Assembly (NCBI GenBank): GCA_023634235.1
Contig: JAMKCF010000018.1
Span: 4,927,474-4,991,473, forward strand
Direction of reading: 5' to 3'
Source: Pisaster brevispinus
Taxonomy: Eukaryota > Echinodermata > Asteroidea > Forcipulatida > Asteriidae
Length of the DNA stretch: 64,000 nucleotides
In this document: positions 43,800 through 56,099 of the stretch, piece by piece
How the letters are laid out: each line of letters starts with the position of its first letter
Position numbering within the stretch: the stretch's first letter is position 1
The notes under the pieces: model-generated
What the model saw: only the letters and a program-made list of their open reading frames with translations
Told to the model about the DNA's origin: nothing
Databases searched by the model: none
Translations under genes and position numbers: made by a program

Positions 43800-44070
43800 G
43801 CTGGATGCCTCCAAATCATTTTCCCCGATTCGTTTTATAACTTAACCAACTGATTGGAGGATCTGTGATAAATTGTTAGGGAATTGGGAATGTCAGTAAG
43901 TAATTAGAATGGAATCCCCCCTCCCCCTCACAGTGGCGGTATGACCTTCATAGATCAGGAGAAAATCTCCCATGTTGCTATCGAGAAAGATGAAGGGAGC
44001 AATTATTCAGGCATTCAAGACGGTATGATGGAACGATCTAGCTCAATATTTTCTAAGCTCGTCATTCGAC
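43800..44070. other. Possible conserved non-coding element
   Basis: Unique, repeat-free, with aactgattggaggatctgtg, gtaagtaattagaatggaat, gatcaggagaaaatctccca and gagcaattattcaggcattc. No coding frame seen. Confidence 0.25.
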
Positions 44071-44356
44071 GTAAAACATTATTTGCAATTTAATGACTGC
44101 AATTTCACACCAACAATGGTGAAATTCAATTGACATTTAGTACCGGGCGGTGGTCATGATTGTTTTGTTTTTTTTTTTTTTTGGGGGGGGGTGGTCAGGT
44201 TTTGAAGGTTGACGCCAAGGATACGTGTACAGCGTCATGTTTTAATGTGTTAGTTTATTTAGTGGTTATTACGTTGATTGTTTTGAAATACATTTATATT
44301 TAAAATCGTTATCACTTTTGTTATAGACTCAACACAATTTTAAAATGAAATAAAAT

Positions 44357-44458
44357 CTGGTCAGAATTGACCCGGATCAAGGTCCCGTAGGACCTGACCC
44401 CATTCCGGTGCCAGTTTGACCAGGAATCGCTGCCAAAATGACCCAGAAAAGGTCAAAG
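44357..44458. mobile_element. Foldback repeat family R, copy 6
   Basis: Begins ggtcagaattgacccggatc, then ggtcccgtaggacctgaccc, the clearest example of the arm sequence. It continues with ccagtttgaccaggaatcgc. GGTCA and TGACC are four bases apart in the first palindrome (IR4). Confidence 0.75.
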
Positions 44459-45282
44459 ACTAGCGTTACCCCGAGTTTATGTTCCCCAAAACAATGGTGA
44501 TGTAACATTACAAAATTACGATCACCGAAGTGAACATTGATATTTGTGTAACAACGCCTCCCCACCCTCCCCCTGCGAGACAGTCCTGTTCAAGTGGCCG
44601 GAAACGCGCAATCACAGTGCAAACTTTTCAAGTCATCCGCGTCCAGACAAATTGTCTCCCGTTTCTGCACAAGAGGGGACAGAATGAAATGTAAACAACT
44701 TCCAACGGTTCAAGCAAAACACTACATTCTCATTGGTACACAAACACCCGCGAGACCTCAGCGGTCATTGAAAAACAAAGCTATATTTAGAGGAGCAATT
44801 ATGCGTTTGTACGATTGCATAGTTCCCCGGTGAGTTAAAAGTCTTTTGAATGCTATCATTATTAAGCATAAATTTGATTAAAATTGATGCGTTCTAAAAG
44901 TCTTCATAACTCGAGTTTCAAATGAAATTCATTAGATTGAGCGCAGACTGTTTGTTTAGGACGGTATTTTTTACATGCGTTTGCGAATTACAATTTATTT
45001 AAATACTACGTGGTTGGATATATTTCAGCTTCCCCCAATCCATTGTTTGGGTTCTTTCCTTAAAAAAAAGAAGTTTATAAACATGAATTTACATCAAATG
45101 ATAACAAACTGTATGTATAATTATTGTAATGTAGGGGATACTATATTCAAAGGCAGGGTATATATATCTTTGGTAATTACCGCAAAACTTGATGACAATA
45201 CAAACTTACTTGATAAGGAGAGATAAAAAAACCGGTAAAAAAGAAAGAAAGAAAAACAGTCTGAAAAACAAATTTCGACGAT

Positions 45283-45440
45283 TCATGCATGACACGTTTC
45301 TCAACGTTGCAAGCATGCATGAAACGTTTCCCAAACGTTTCATGCATGAAACGTTTCTCAGATTATGTATTTCAATATTACGGATTATTCTTCCTGCGTG
45401 GACATAACCGCTCCAGTTTTTCGGCGATATCTAAAAAGGA
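45283..45440 (+). mobile_element. Repeat family J (AAACGTTTC palindromes), copy 1
   Basis: Contains cgtttcatgcatgaaacg twice in overlapping form, then tattacggattattcttcct, gcgtggacataaccgctcc and ggcgatatct. The same blocks appear reverse-complemented at 55255-55395. Confidence 0.7.
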
Positions 45441-45449
45441 CGACCTTCT

Positions 45450-48090
45450 TTTGAAGTGAAATAGCCACAGTTTTAACTTGTAATATCTACATTTAACTAG
45501 GATTAAAACAATTGAACGGTTCAAAAAACCAAAGGTATACGTTCCCTTTAAACATGTCTCGTGTTTTAAAATAAATAAATAAAGTAATCACAAGTTGAGA
45601 GATAAACCGCAGGGTGACCATAAGTTCACTTGTTTCCCTATAGTTTGTGTCCGAGACAAAGTAACTACATTATTCGACCATTAGGGAAATTTGAGTCGAG
45701 GAAATCCCTTCGGCTGTAATCGATACCGCAATGTCGTCTCTTCAAACCTCAATAACGTACTTAGAATCGATTTTGTTTCCCTTTCTGGGCGGAATTATCT
45801 CGTGCAAACTGTTTCTGTTTATTGTGGATATGGTGGAGACCTGGGGTGTTTGACTGACTTGGTGATGTTAACATCAAACCAGCTAGGGCAATGGTGGTAA
45901 AAAAACAAACTCCTGAAGCTGTATTTACCCTCTTTAAATCAAGATAAAGTACATCATATGCAATGCTGGTTAAACTGCTGCAACTGCAACTTGTTTGTCC
46001 ACACTGCACATCACGTTATTTGAACTAGTATAATGTACAGCAATGTCAATGTTGGTAAGTTTATGACAAGAGTAAAATGCATACCACATTCTTTGAATCA
46101 TCATAAGGTACCGCAATTCAATTATTATTAATATTTCATTTTTACTGTTATGCTCATACTGTTTGGATTGGTACAAGTAACAACAACACTGGGTGGCTGC
46201 ATTATTGCAGCAAATGTTCTGTCGCAATCTTTGAAACCAAGTTCAGTGACATCAAATGTAATGAATGAAACGGCTGAGTCACTTTTGTATAACTGTTTGA
46301 GCCAGGCTCGATCGTGGTAAAACTACTAACAATAAATGTAAATTGTTAAAATTTGCAATGTCTACTGAATATACAACGACTTATTACTTTTTCCTCCTGT
46401 GCTTCAATATATTTTTCAAAAATGGTAATTCTGACCAAATATCTGGTACTAGTATGTTGTAAACTGTTTGAATCAATTTAGAGTACACTTCTGAATTTAC
46501 TATTAACACAACTGATTTCCCTGGTACATAATTAATCAATTTAAATCGACACCAAATACCTAATTAGAGACAAAGTAGTTGCAAAGACAAGATGTTGAGT
46601 TAAATCTGAAAGTCCACTCTTAATTTTAAATTCTTTCTGAGTCAAGACAATTGAATTTTAATACATCGAACAATGTGCTTATCTCCATTGCCGCAATCGA
46701 AGTCGGACAAAAGTTTGATCTCCACATGTTTTTTGGTTATATGTTCACTCTTTCACAGTTTTAGCATTCAATCGCCGATTAGAGCCCAAGCATGTACTGC
46801 CACTGGTCATCCTCTGTGCGAAAAAGGCCCATTAAGCGTTTTCGACTACTGTATTGCGGCTCAAAAGTTTGATAACAATATTTGTACGCGAAACCACAGT
46901 TGAATTGTTACTAATGTAAAGTTCTTGCCCATTGTATAGGGATCAACATAATATACATGAACTGTTCGATGATTTATTCTATTTTAATGAAGTTAGCTTG
47001 TTTGCCTCGCCATTTATTTCTTTAATAAACACGTTTTGGCCCTCACATATAACTCCAATTGACACGGGCTTATTATTGAAGTATTTCGTATCAAATATGC
47101 AGAAAGTGTCCATAAACATATCGAGTGTCAACACACCTTCATTTTGATATACTCGACCACAACTGATAAAGCAGCGTTTTCACCTGTTTTGTGATCTGGC
47201 GATGTGTATTAAATTTCATGATACGTTTGGGTCGCTTTTGATTGCGTGTTTTTCATCGCGCCAGGAACGAGCTCGCCTGTCCCGGCCGGACTGTTCAAAT
47301 TGGACATCCAAACGGCAAACGGTAACAGCAAAAAAAAAAAAAAAAAAAAAAGGAAAATGAAAAAGATCTCCAGCCACACTGTCAAACAATCAAGCTTGTG
47401 TACACGCTCCCGGGCAAACACGACGTTTCTAAAACGGATGGTTTGCTCAAAGCATTTTCTCCCCTCGCTTTTAGAAGGGTAGTACAGCAGGAGTCCACTG
47501 AAACAACACTTCACTCATCCACAGTGAGCATAAAGTCACTCCACAGTGAGCAGAGTACACGCTGCGCAGTTATTTTTGTTTTCCCTTCGTTTCGTCATGA
47601 TTGTATAGATGCCCTTGGTTTTACAGGGGTTGACTTTGCACATTCGATTTTACATTTAAATCATATGAATAGAGCCTTCTTGATCATAGATAACTCAGCC
47701 TAATGAGCCACACAGTTTTAATATTCACGAACATGGACACAACTACATCTTTCATGGTTAATGTTAAGTGTTGCGGTATCAATATTTCTCAGATAGGATT
47801 AGTTGTATTTGCAAGTACCACTGGGCCGTACATGCAAGTGTTCACTTCAGCAAAATTAAATTCGTTTCACATCTACGAACGGGGGTAAATATTTGTAGAA
47901 AGCACAAAAGTTAACCGTTTGAGGTTTGATTACTGACTTGACGAAATTGTAATGGACGTACAAGTATGACAAGCAAATCTAGGGATGGAAGAGAATCATC
48001 AGAGCTGCCATTTGGAAATCCAATCATTAAAAAGTCTGTGCTGAACAACTTTGTAGAGAAAAACATATGCTAGCTTAAAAAACTCAAATA
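45450..48090. other. Intergenic stretch with nothing recognised
   Basis: AT-rich unique-looking sequence with one poly(A) run. Open frames of up to about 100 codons show no domain, splice or codon-use support. Confidence 0.4.
47330..47351. repeat. Poly(A) tract
   Basis: Twenty-two A residues in otherwise unremarkable sequence; frames crossing it are not supported as genes. Confidence 0.85.
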
Positions 48091-48096
48091 ATTGTT

Positions 48097-48412
48097 GTGC
48101 AGAAAATCTCCTATAAATATGCACCAATAACGCAACATAATGAGAATAAAGTCGTATGGATCGAGCTACCCAACGATATCAGAAACTTTCATTCTCTCAG
48201 CAAATTTCCAACTCATATTAAGAAAACTTATGTTTACTACGAGTTATTGACATTCCTGTGTGATGTAATTTTATGTAGAGAGTTTGATGGATTTGTAGTA
48301 TCTTTTCTGTAGCGCCTTGAGTAATAATTATTAGAACGTGCGCTTTATAAATTTGCATTCTTCTTCTTTTTCTTCTTTTTCTTCTTTTTCTTCTTTTTCT
48401 TCTTCGTCTTCG
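48097..48412 (+). mobile_element. LINE 3' end with microsatellite tail (L2-like)
   Basis: A frame reading VVWIELPNDIRNFHSLSKF then PTHIKKTYVYYELL and ending at a stop (48310) matches the RT C-terminal pattern W..LP..iR...Sl..Fk..lK. It is followed at once by tagcgccttgagtaataatt, attagaacgtgcgctttata and aatttgcattcttctt, the classic GCGCCTTGAG...TATAAAT end of L2-type LINEs, running into (TTCTTCTTTTTC)n. 5'-truncated, non-functional. Confidence 0.7.
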
Positions 48413-48419
48413 ACGGTTG

Positions 48420-50460
48420 TCACTTGTATGATTCGATGCACGGTGACAGTTGTTTCGTAAGCATGCGTATAATAGCTAGACAATATAGCCAGCACACAGA
48501 CCACTACATCAACATAGTTTCATTTAATACGATAAGTTGTCTTATGTTCTTGAATACATCATGTATTTCATAAAAATAAAAATAATATGCACGCAGAGAA
48601 ATCAAGGTTCTTTTCAGCTCCTTGTGCATGCATATGGTATGTTGTCTTAGTGTTTTTGAAATGCCAAGCCGACGACCGAAGAAAAACAAAAAACGGCATC
48701 AGCAAAAAATTAAAAGAAATAATGATGAAGGACCTATTTTTCCAATTCTTTTTTACTTTAACCGTAACAGTTTTAAAAGCTAAAATAAAAAAAGCTGTTA
48801 AAGATTGCAATCAACGCATGAAATGAGCCAATAACCTTTCGTCCAGATTGCGTCATGTCGGGTATTTCCACCAATCAAAGAAATTGAAATTGTGGGGCAA
48901 AAACGATGACCCCCCCCCCAAAAAAAATAAAACATTGAAATGCGCAGCTTTGTACGAGGAGCGCAAAAAGAGTCGACGCGGTGGCACCCTTCTGCTGTGA
49001 CATAATGTGATACCAATCTTGTTACAACGATACATTAGCTTTTCCTTTATATCATCCAGATTTGTTTTACAATGATTCCCTAAGATGACAGCATTCAAAA
49101 TAATCCACTTTATTGAAACTAACCGCTCAAGACATTTCAGTCAGGCTTTATTCTTAGAATGAACAGTAGTACAGTAGCCTACTGCAAAATAAAAAAGGGA
49201 GAAGAGAAAAAAAGGGGAAGTGTAGGAAAAACAAAATGCAGACCATGAGATGGAATTTGCTTAATTAAAGGTAGTTAGGGTTGAGACATTCATAGAATTA
49301 ACTAAAACAAATCAATTATTTAGTAGCTTTACCTGACTTCCTGCAAAGAGTTGGGGTTTCTAACTACAGACCAAATCCATCCTTCACTTTCCACAAGCTA
49401 AACATTCACTTGTTTAAACTCTTATAAAAGTGAAGTGCCTTGCCCCCTGCTTTGACTGTGAAGTCGGACGTTCAGTACTAAATCCAACTGATTCAAACAA
49501 AAACCATGAGATCAATTTGTTGGGGAATTTGGAATGGGTTAGAGTTAAGCCACATACTGAAGTCAGCGACATACTAAAGGGATAACAACCCTGCCATTCG
49601 TGATACCCAACTCTTTATTGGATTTGTACTTAATCACTCCGGACTGTGGAGAGCTCTCCGTCAATGTTTACGGGTATTATTGAAGTCAGAGGGTCCAGGC
49701 GTAACCAGAATTTCACATATGAGGTGACTTCTTAATATCGATGCCCCAATCCTGTCAAACCACCTGTCCAAGTTAAGGATGGGACTTTTAAGCTTCACTA
49801 ATTGATTGATACCCAAACGATTGAGATGTACATTTTGAGCCATTACCTGCCGTCAGGAGTATTTATTTGAAAACCCTCGGGTAATATCAAAGACCGTTTC
49901 ACTGTGTTCAAGAGGGGATAAAAAAAGAAGTTGTTATGGTCATGAATTTTTGGGAGTAAATACAGAAGGTATACCCTGCCTTTAAGATGTGCATAATGGA
50001 ATGATTGGTTCTGGATTGCGAGGTACCCTTAAGGTGACAACGACAATTCTGCAGTATGGGTGCTTGAGCGACTGCTGCCCTGCCGACGATTATCCCCACA
50101 TACCGTCTTCTTACAAAGTCACGATCTCAACATACTTGACTTATCCAGGTGATCCATTGACATTACTCGTATCATAGACTAATCGTGCAAAATGATGCAG
50201 AGTCCAATGTCTCCTTTTAGATATTGCGGACGCCTCACTGGCTGACATTTCTATAATTACTTTGAGATTGGAACTCTTTACTCACACTACTCTAAAACAT
50301 TTTCCCTGTCATCAATTTCGGTCTCTCTGCTATCAACTCAAGTGTGCGTTTTATCTTTTGAGGAATGGCACCCGGGGGATTAATGGATGTGTTTAGGTTG
50401 GTCACTTTCAAGTATTCAACCATCAGCAATTGAACAGTATATTAGATGAGGTTGGCTGCC
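48420..50460. other. Intergenic stretch with nothing recognised
   Basis: Short homopolymers (poly-C near 48910) and AT-rich sequence; no member of the families above and no supported frame. Confidence 0.4.
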
Positions 50461-50469
50461 CTGTAAACC

Positions 50470-50552
50470 TGCCCGGGCGATGAGGACCCCGTTTTCCCGT
50501 GCCCTGGAATTTCCTTTTCTGTAAGACACTGGTTCGAATCCCAGTTTGTCAA
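50470..50552 (+). other. tRNA-like B-box remnant
   Basis: ctgtaagacactggttcgaa then tcccagtttgtc contains an exact Pol III B box (GGTTCGAATCC) with a pairing T-arm (actgg/ccagt). No convincing A box or acceptor stem is seen upstream, so this is probably a decayed SINE head, not a tRNA gene. Confidence 0.35.
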
Positions 50553-50949
50553 ATCATACTCTTTCAAGTCGACTTTCAGTTTATCCTTTTCAGATGGAGA
50601 AAGATGACTTTGTTTAAAATTTATTCAATCGGGATTTGTACTTCGAACAAATAAAATGTTTGCCTTTTGGTTGTATTGTTTCCTTCCACACGACAAGGAG
50701 AGTATAGCCAAACTACTGTTTTATATATTATCATTTTGAGGTGTTCTTGACTGTCCTCACTCTAGACAATTTAGTTTTCTGCCACGTACAAAGTTCACTT
50801 TTAATCGATGGAAGCAAACTGTAACAGTTACGTTCTTATATTATGAGATTTTGTTTTACACAACTGCCGATAAATGAAAAGAAAACAAAACAGTATTTTC
50901 TTTTCCACTCATATCACATTGTAGAAAAAGGAAATCAAGACAACAGATG

Positions 50950-50950
<1 letters not shown>

Positions 50951-50993
<43 letters not shown>
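50951..50993. repeat. (GTT)n microsatellite
   Basis: Fourteen uninterrupted GTT units. It produces poly-Val, poly-Leu and poly-Gln artefact frames. Confidence 0.95.
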
Positions 50994-51046
50994 CGTGTTC
51001 TTGTTTTCTTGTTTTATCGTCGTGTAAAAAAAATGTACCAAGTAAT

Positions 51047-51490
51047 GTGTTCCAAGCAAGAGGACGTTCAAAGGAAATGTTCCAAGGAAAATTACGTACT
51101 AAAGAATGTGTTTAAGGAAAAGGGACGTGTGTTCCAGGCAAAAGGTCGTATTAATCAATGTACTGGGCAAAAGGACACTCTAATGAATGTGTACCATGGA
51201 ACTAAGGAATGTGCAGCGGGTCATAAGGACGTACTAGGAATGTGTACCAGGCAAGAGCACGCACTTAGGAATGGATTACAGGCAAGATGGCGTACTACGG
51301 AATGGGCGCCAGGCAAAAACATGGCCTAATAAATAGTACCAGGCAAAATGACATGGTAAGGAACGGACCAGGCAAAAGGACATACTAATGAATGTGAGGA
51401 CGAACTAGGGAATGTGTAGCGGGCAAAAGGACGTACTAAGGAATCTTACTAGGCAAAAGGAAGTACCAATGAATGTGTACTAAGAAAACA
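51047..51490. repeat. Minisatellite, about 33-36-bp unit
   Basis: About thirteen diverged units of the form ccaggcaaaaggacgtacta then aggaatgtgta. The 126-codon frame that spans part of it is a translation of the repeat. Confidence 0.85.
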
Positions 51491-52029
51491 TAGTGTGTGA
51501 TTTTGAAACCATGTCTTCGGAATATTTCTTACGAAAATCATATTCCGTTTTTGTTTTTCCTTCTCAAAAAAGAAAGTAATTTACTGCTTAAGACAAAATG
51601 CTGTACCTGGTTAGCCAAGTAGTATACCGTGAACTCCAAGCCTTTGTGCTAGGTACCCAACATAATCGTTAACATTATTTTGTGTGTATTAATATTTGTG
51701 TTATTATTAGATCATAATACCCCGTAAAGGCAAATGAAAGAACACGTGTTTAACTTGTTTAAGGAGTTGTTACCGATGTGCCACTTGTCTACCTAGAAAT
51801 AACAAGGGTTGGATCTAGAGATTAGCGTGCAAGGAGCAGAACTAAGTCCGGTTTGATTTCCCATTCCCTTCGTCAGTCGTCATATATCTAATTGAGTAAA
51901 TCTAGCACGGCCAGGTTGCACAAACCTTTGTTTCCGGTATTCCATAAGTGAAGTTAAGGCCTTTTGGCTTTTAGAATTTACCATCCGGAAAGGCGGAGTC
52001 GAAATGTGACTCAGAATTTTTAAACTTCC

Positions 52030-52160
52030 AGGTCAGAGTTGACTCGGGTTCCGGGTCCCACGGTACCCGAACCTTTTCCAGGTCAGGCTGACCCAAAAGC
52101 AGTTCAAAATGTTATTTAAACTTGGATTCTTCATTAGTTTGACCCTTTTCTGATCATTGT
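52030..52160. mobile_element. Foldback repeat family R, copy 7
   Basis: ccaggtcagagttgactcgg, gttccgggtcccacggtacc and caggtcaggctgacccaaaa. Exact ERE core GGTCAGGCTGACC at 52081-52093, preceded by A as in the full consensus half-site AGGTCA. Confidence 0.75.
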
Positions 52161-53784
52161 GATTTTTAAAATCTTTTGTTTTAAATATTTTTTTACAGGT
52201 CCTGATTTTCTTTGGTATGTATGGTACATAATGTAAAATGTATCGTGCCTTTCAGGAAATGCACTGGATTTTACAAGTCCACTTATTATGAAGACACGAC
52301 GCCTGAGTATAATACCAGATTTCTTTAGCGCCATTGAAACTCGTGTAGTTTAATATTGCACGTTGCCAATGTCCCCTTCTCGGTTAAACCATGGACTCTC
52401 ACCGAAAAAAGCCCCCCCCCCAAAAAAAAAAAAAACAAAAAAAAAAAACCCGCAATACTATTTTATTATGAAAAAATAAAAGAAAAACAAGTTTTATTTT
52501 TCCATGGCCATTATGCTTGATTTCGTCATTATTTCTCTTCATTCGTGGTCTGACTGAGCTTACCCCTCGTTCTTGAAACAAAAGTAAAGAAATAGAGTCG
52601 CTGTGTGTGTACAACACAACACACTTCGTTCCTGAGACTGAATCGACTTTTATACATATTTATTTTTGTATCAAATGAAGTTTGAATGGCCAGTAACCTA
52701 CGGATGTAACGTGAACCCATTGCAACTTATCCGCCTGTCACGATTGTCCGCCTGTCAAGATTGTATTTTACTAATATTATGTTAGTAAAATGACCGTAAC
52801 ATTTGTTGTCATCAGGTTTACACAGACAGATTTCAGAGTTTTCTTCTCAATTTACATTTGTTAAATAAAAATGTTACTATGAGAGTGTCTGAGAAAAAAA
52901 TATTTAGCTGTGGCCAACTGCTTACCAACCAAAATGACCTATGGTATAATTGCAAGCAAAGAGTTTATGGAAGCTTTTTTGATTCTAGCTGAAGGCTAAA
53001 GATGAGAGGTCTGTTGGGGTCAAAACTTTGTATTTATTTATTTTGTCAAAAATGGATATTGGTGGGCGAACACTTTGATATGGGCCCAACTGTAAACATC
53101 ATAGTAATTAGTATTATGTGTATAACTATCGCAAGCATTTGAAGGAAAGGGGGGGGGGAGAAGAAGAAGACGAAACAAAATCGTCAAGCAAAAATGAGTA
53201 TCAGAACAAGTTCAATGGCATGATACTGACTCAGGAAGCCTGGCCTAACGCACGGTATTGTTACACCAACATAAACCTTTGTGGTCGAATAATTTCTACG
53301 TTTAATTTCCCACTAAAGATTCGCTGTATAGTTTTACCGGTAATGAAAATAAAATGGACAATAAATTTCGCCTGCAGGAGGAAGCTGCCGGTCGTTGGTT
53401 CAATGCCCTTGGGACTGGAGTTCTGGTGAAGTCAATTGGCATTAAAGAGAAGCAAACGATGCTTATAAAATATTATTGTAAAACAAGAAGAAAAAAAGGG
53501 GGCCTAAGATTATCCAATGGCCAGAATCGAACGTATGGCGACACGAACGTGCAGTACATTATTATTCTGCAACCATGAACCCCTATGTAGTCAACACATA
53601 AGTTGTTTTACTCCCATAATTTGATAATGTCTAGCGCGGAATGGTGAGAAAACTAGCAGATGTAAATAAAATTGCTCTTTCCAGAAACCAATGATGTATG
53701 TTTTGTTAATTTCAAACATCGTATGTTTTAGTAAGATGTCATTGCGCTCTAATCTAATAAGTAAACCATAATTTGTCTTTCATG

Positions 53785-53941
53785 CAATGGGAGACTTTGA
53801 ACGCTAGGTGGCAGCAGACTTACTAAGTAAAACAAATTTCCATTAATTGTTTACGTAGTTCTGAGCGTGCGCACATTACCGAGGGCAATGGATTTACCTG
53901 GTAAGTCTGCTGCAAACAAGCCTCCCAAAATTTCCCCATTG
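53785..53941. mobile_element. MITE family C (CTCF-like termini), copy 3
   Basis: The left arm is intact (caatgggagactttgaacgc then taggtggcagcagactta). The middle is gtttacgtagttctgagcgt. The right arm is degraded after ggtaagtctgctgc, so only one CTCF-like site survives. Confidence 0.75.
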
Positions 53942-55254
53942 GCTTGCCTTTGGGTACTGATTGAGGGCGCAGAGGGGGTTGTTTTGAGGTGACGTTTCCA
54001 GCAAAATGGCAGAAGTTAAACATTTGGGGCTCCTGCATTTTACATCAGTTAAGTGATTGCCCGTTCCTTTTCTTTTGTGCCGTTTAGTTGCTTTGTAGTA
54101 AATATTTTTTTTGTGCACACAACGTGCTCTTTTTGTTTAATTTATAGAATGTAAACATTTATTTGCAACCTCACTACAAAAAAGCTTGATTGAAATACAC
54201 TTAAAAAAATATAATAATAGTAATCCATTTATAATGTACATAAAATAATTTCGAAAAAGAAACAAGTCAAGGTCATAAAGAGTAATAAAAGCAAGACACA
54301 CAAAACGACGTTTACTTTGCTACTAAACTTTTAACATTTTAGTACTATCACTTCTTTTATTATCATCATTTTTTGTTCACCACCCTTTTTCGCTGCCTCG
54401 AAATTGAGAACTGAACATTTCGAGTAAACTCGGTTCGTCTTGTATTTACGGTAACCTGACTTGACGGATCCTCTTTCCGATTTTTTTTTGCTGCCTGGGT
54501 ATGAACAAAGAGTTGCAGAGACTGCCTTGCACAATGCCTCCTATTCACCAGTGGGTAGCTCGAAACCTGAGAACGTTAGCTGGATGACAAGGCGAGTTTA
54601 GCAGTCTGCCCCCTTTCTTTTCAGATGTTCAGCTAAGAAAATTGTCGACTGTTCACTTATTGTTAAGTTGGATGACCCCTTGGGAGCCGTACATAAGTTT
54701 TACTTTACACATACACAAACAAATATGCATGTATGAAAGACGAAATCTACGACAAGTATACTTGACGTTGATATTGAAAACGCAATGGGTATAATCCTCG
54801 TTTTTGGAATTAAACGGGTCTCCTTCGATAAAGGTTGCGAAATGTATATATATATTTATATTCAGAGGGAACTCACGTAATGTCCATGGCATGTCTTTGT
54901 TCTAATAAACTCTGATAGATGGGTTTTGCCATGGCATTTTATACGCTGATCACGTTTCGCTCGGTTTAGCATAAAGGCGAGGGGTAAGGTTGATGTGAAA
55001 TATGTTAAATTGTTAATTTCCTGTTCTAGACGGTAACATAAAACTAACAGATCATCAATTTTATAATTTGAAGCGAGCAAATCAAGTCAACAATGCGGGC
55101 AAATTGACTCATCAGTTGATGCAAACCAATTACAGTTGTTGCAACTTGGTTTGAAAGGCAAATTATACCTATTATTTTTTGGAACCGTTTGATTGATTTA
55201 ATCCTACATGAATGTAGAAATATACAACACAATTAACCTGTAAAAAACCTTCAT

Positions 55255-55395
55255 TTCAAAAGGTGGTAGCGCTTTTGAGATATCGCTGACAATCCGGAGC
55301 GGTTATGTCAACGCAGGAAGAATTAATTCCGTAATTTGAATCCTCAATCTGAGAAACGTTTCATGCAGAAACGTTTCTCAGATTGAACTTTGCTT
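55255..55395 (-). mobile_element. Repeat family J, copy 2 (inverted)
   Basis: gagatatcgctgacaatccg, gagcggttatgtcaacgcag and gaagaattaattccgtaatt mirror the 45.3-kb copy. It ends in the palindrome gagaaacgtttcatgcagaa then acgtttctc. Confidence 0.7.
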
Positions 55396-55740
55396 TGAAT
55401 CCTTTTTTTTAAAAACCAACATTCCTTAAAAGGAAATTGTCCATCAAAATGTTACACATTATCACCAGCTGCAGTGCTTCCTACGAAGTAAAACTTTATG
55501 GTCATCAATTTTTGGAGTTAGCCAAAGGACTATACCGCCCTTTAACCAGAGTCATACAGAGATCCACCTTGAACAGTGTTGCTTTTTCTAAACGAGGAAA
55601 TGAAGCTGTAGACAGAACGGGGTTCGCTGGCCCCTCAACGATATCATCCAAGACAACTGGGATGGGCTGATGAGCTTGTACACATTCTTGTTCAGGATGT
55701 GACGATGCACGATGGGAACGATCGTACTGCTGATCGGCCT

Positions 55741-56085
55741 CGTACTGCCGATCTGCTGATTGGTCGACTTAGTCTGCAAACTTTAAGAACAGATCTCTGT
55801 ATGTCGTCATCACATTTAGGCTTATGTTTGAGGTGGGTCGGAATTGGCTTGATTTGAAATCGATAAAGATCAGAGTTTTGAGTTGAGTGAACGTGGGGTC
55901 ATGATGATCGGTACATACGGGGGGACGATAACTTGATCGGCCGAGTTTCTGTGGAAACTTTCAGAACAAACTTCGGTGTTTCGTAACCCTGAGGCTTATG
56001 CTTGAGGTGGGTCGGGACTTGCTTAATTTAAGATCGGCGAAGAGAGTTTTGAGTTGAATGACACTTGTGTCAAGATGAGATAAAG
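55741..56085. repeat. Two-copy tandem duplication, about 165-190 bp
   Basis: Units at about 55741-55905 and 55930-56085 share gcttatg(t/c)ttgaggtggg, tcgg, cttgattt/cttaattt, agagttttgagttga and aactttcagaac or aactttaagaac. Diverged, so not recent. No coding content recognised. Confidence 0.65.
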
Positions 56086-56099
56086 GCCTGCATTTGCAG

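Noticed and set aside
50843..51329. Frames with poly-Val, poly-Leu or poly-Gln followed by Lys/Gly-rich repeats (up to 126 codons)
   Set aside because: Translation of (GTT)14 and the adjacent minisatellite.
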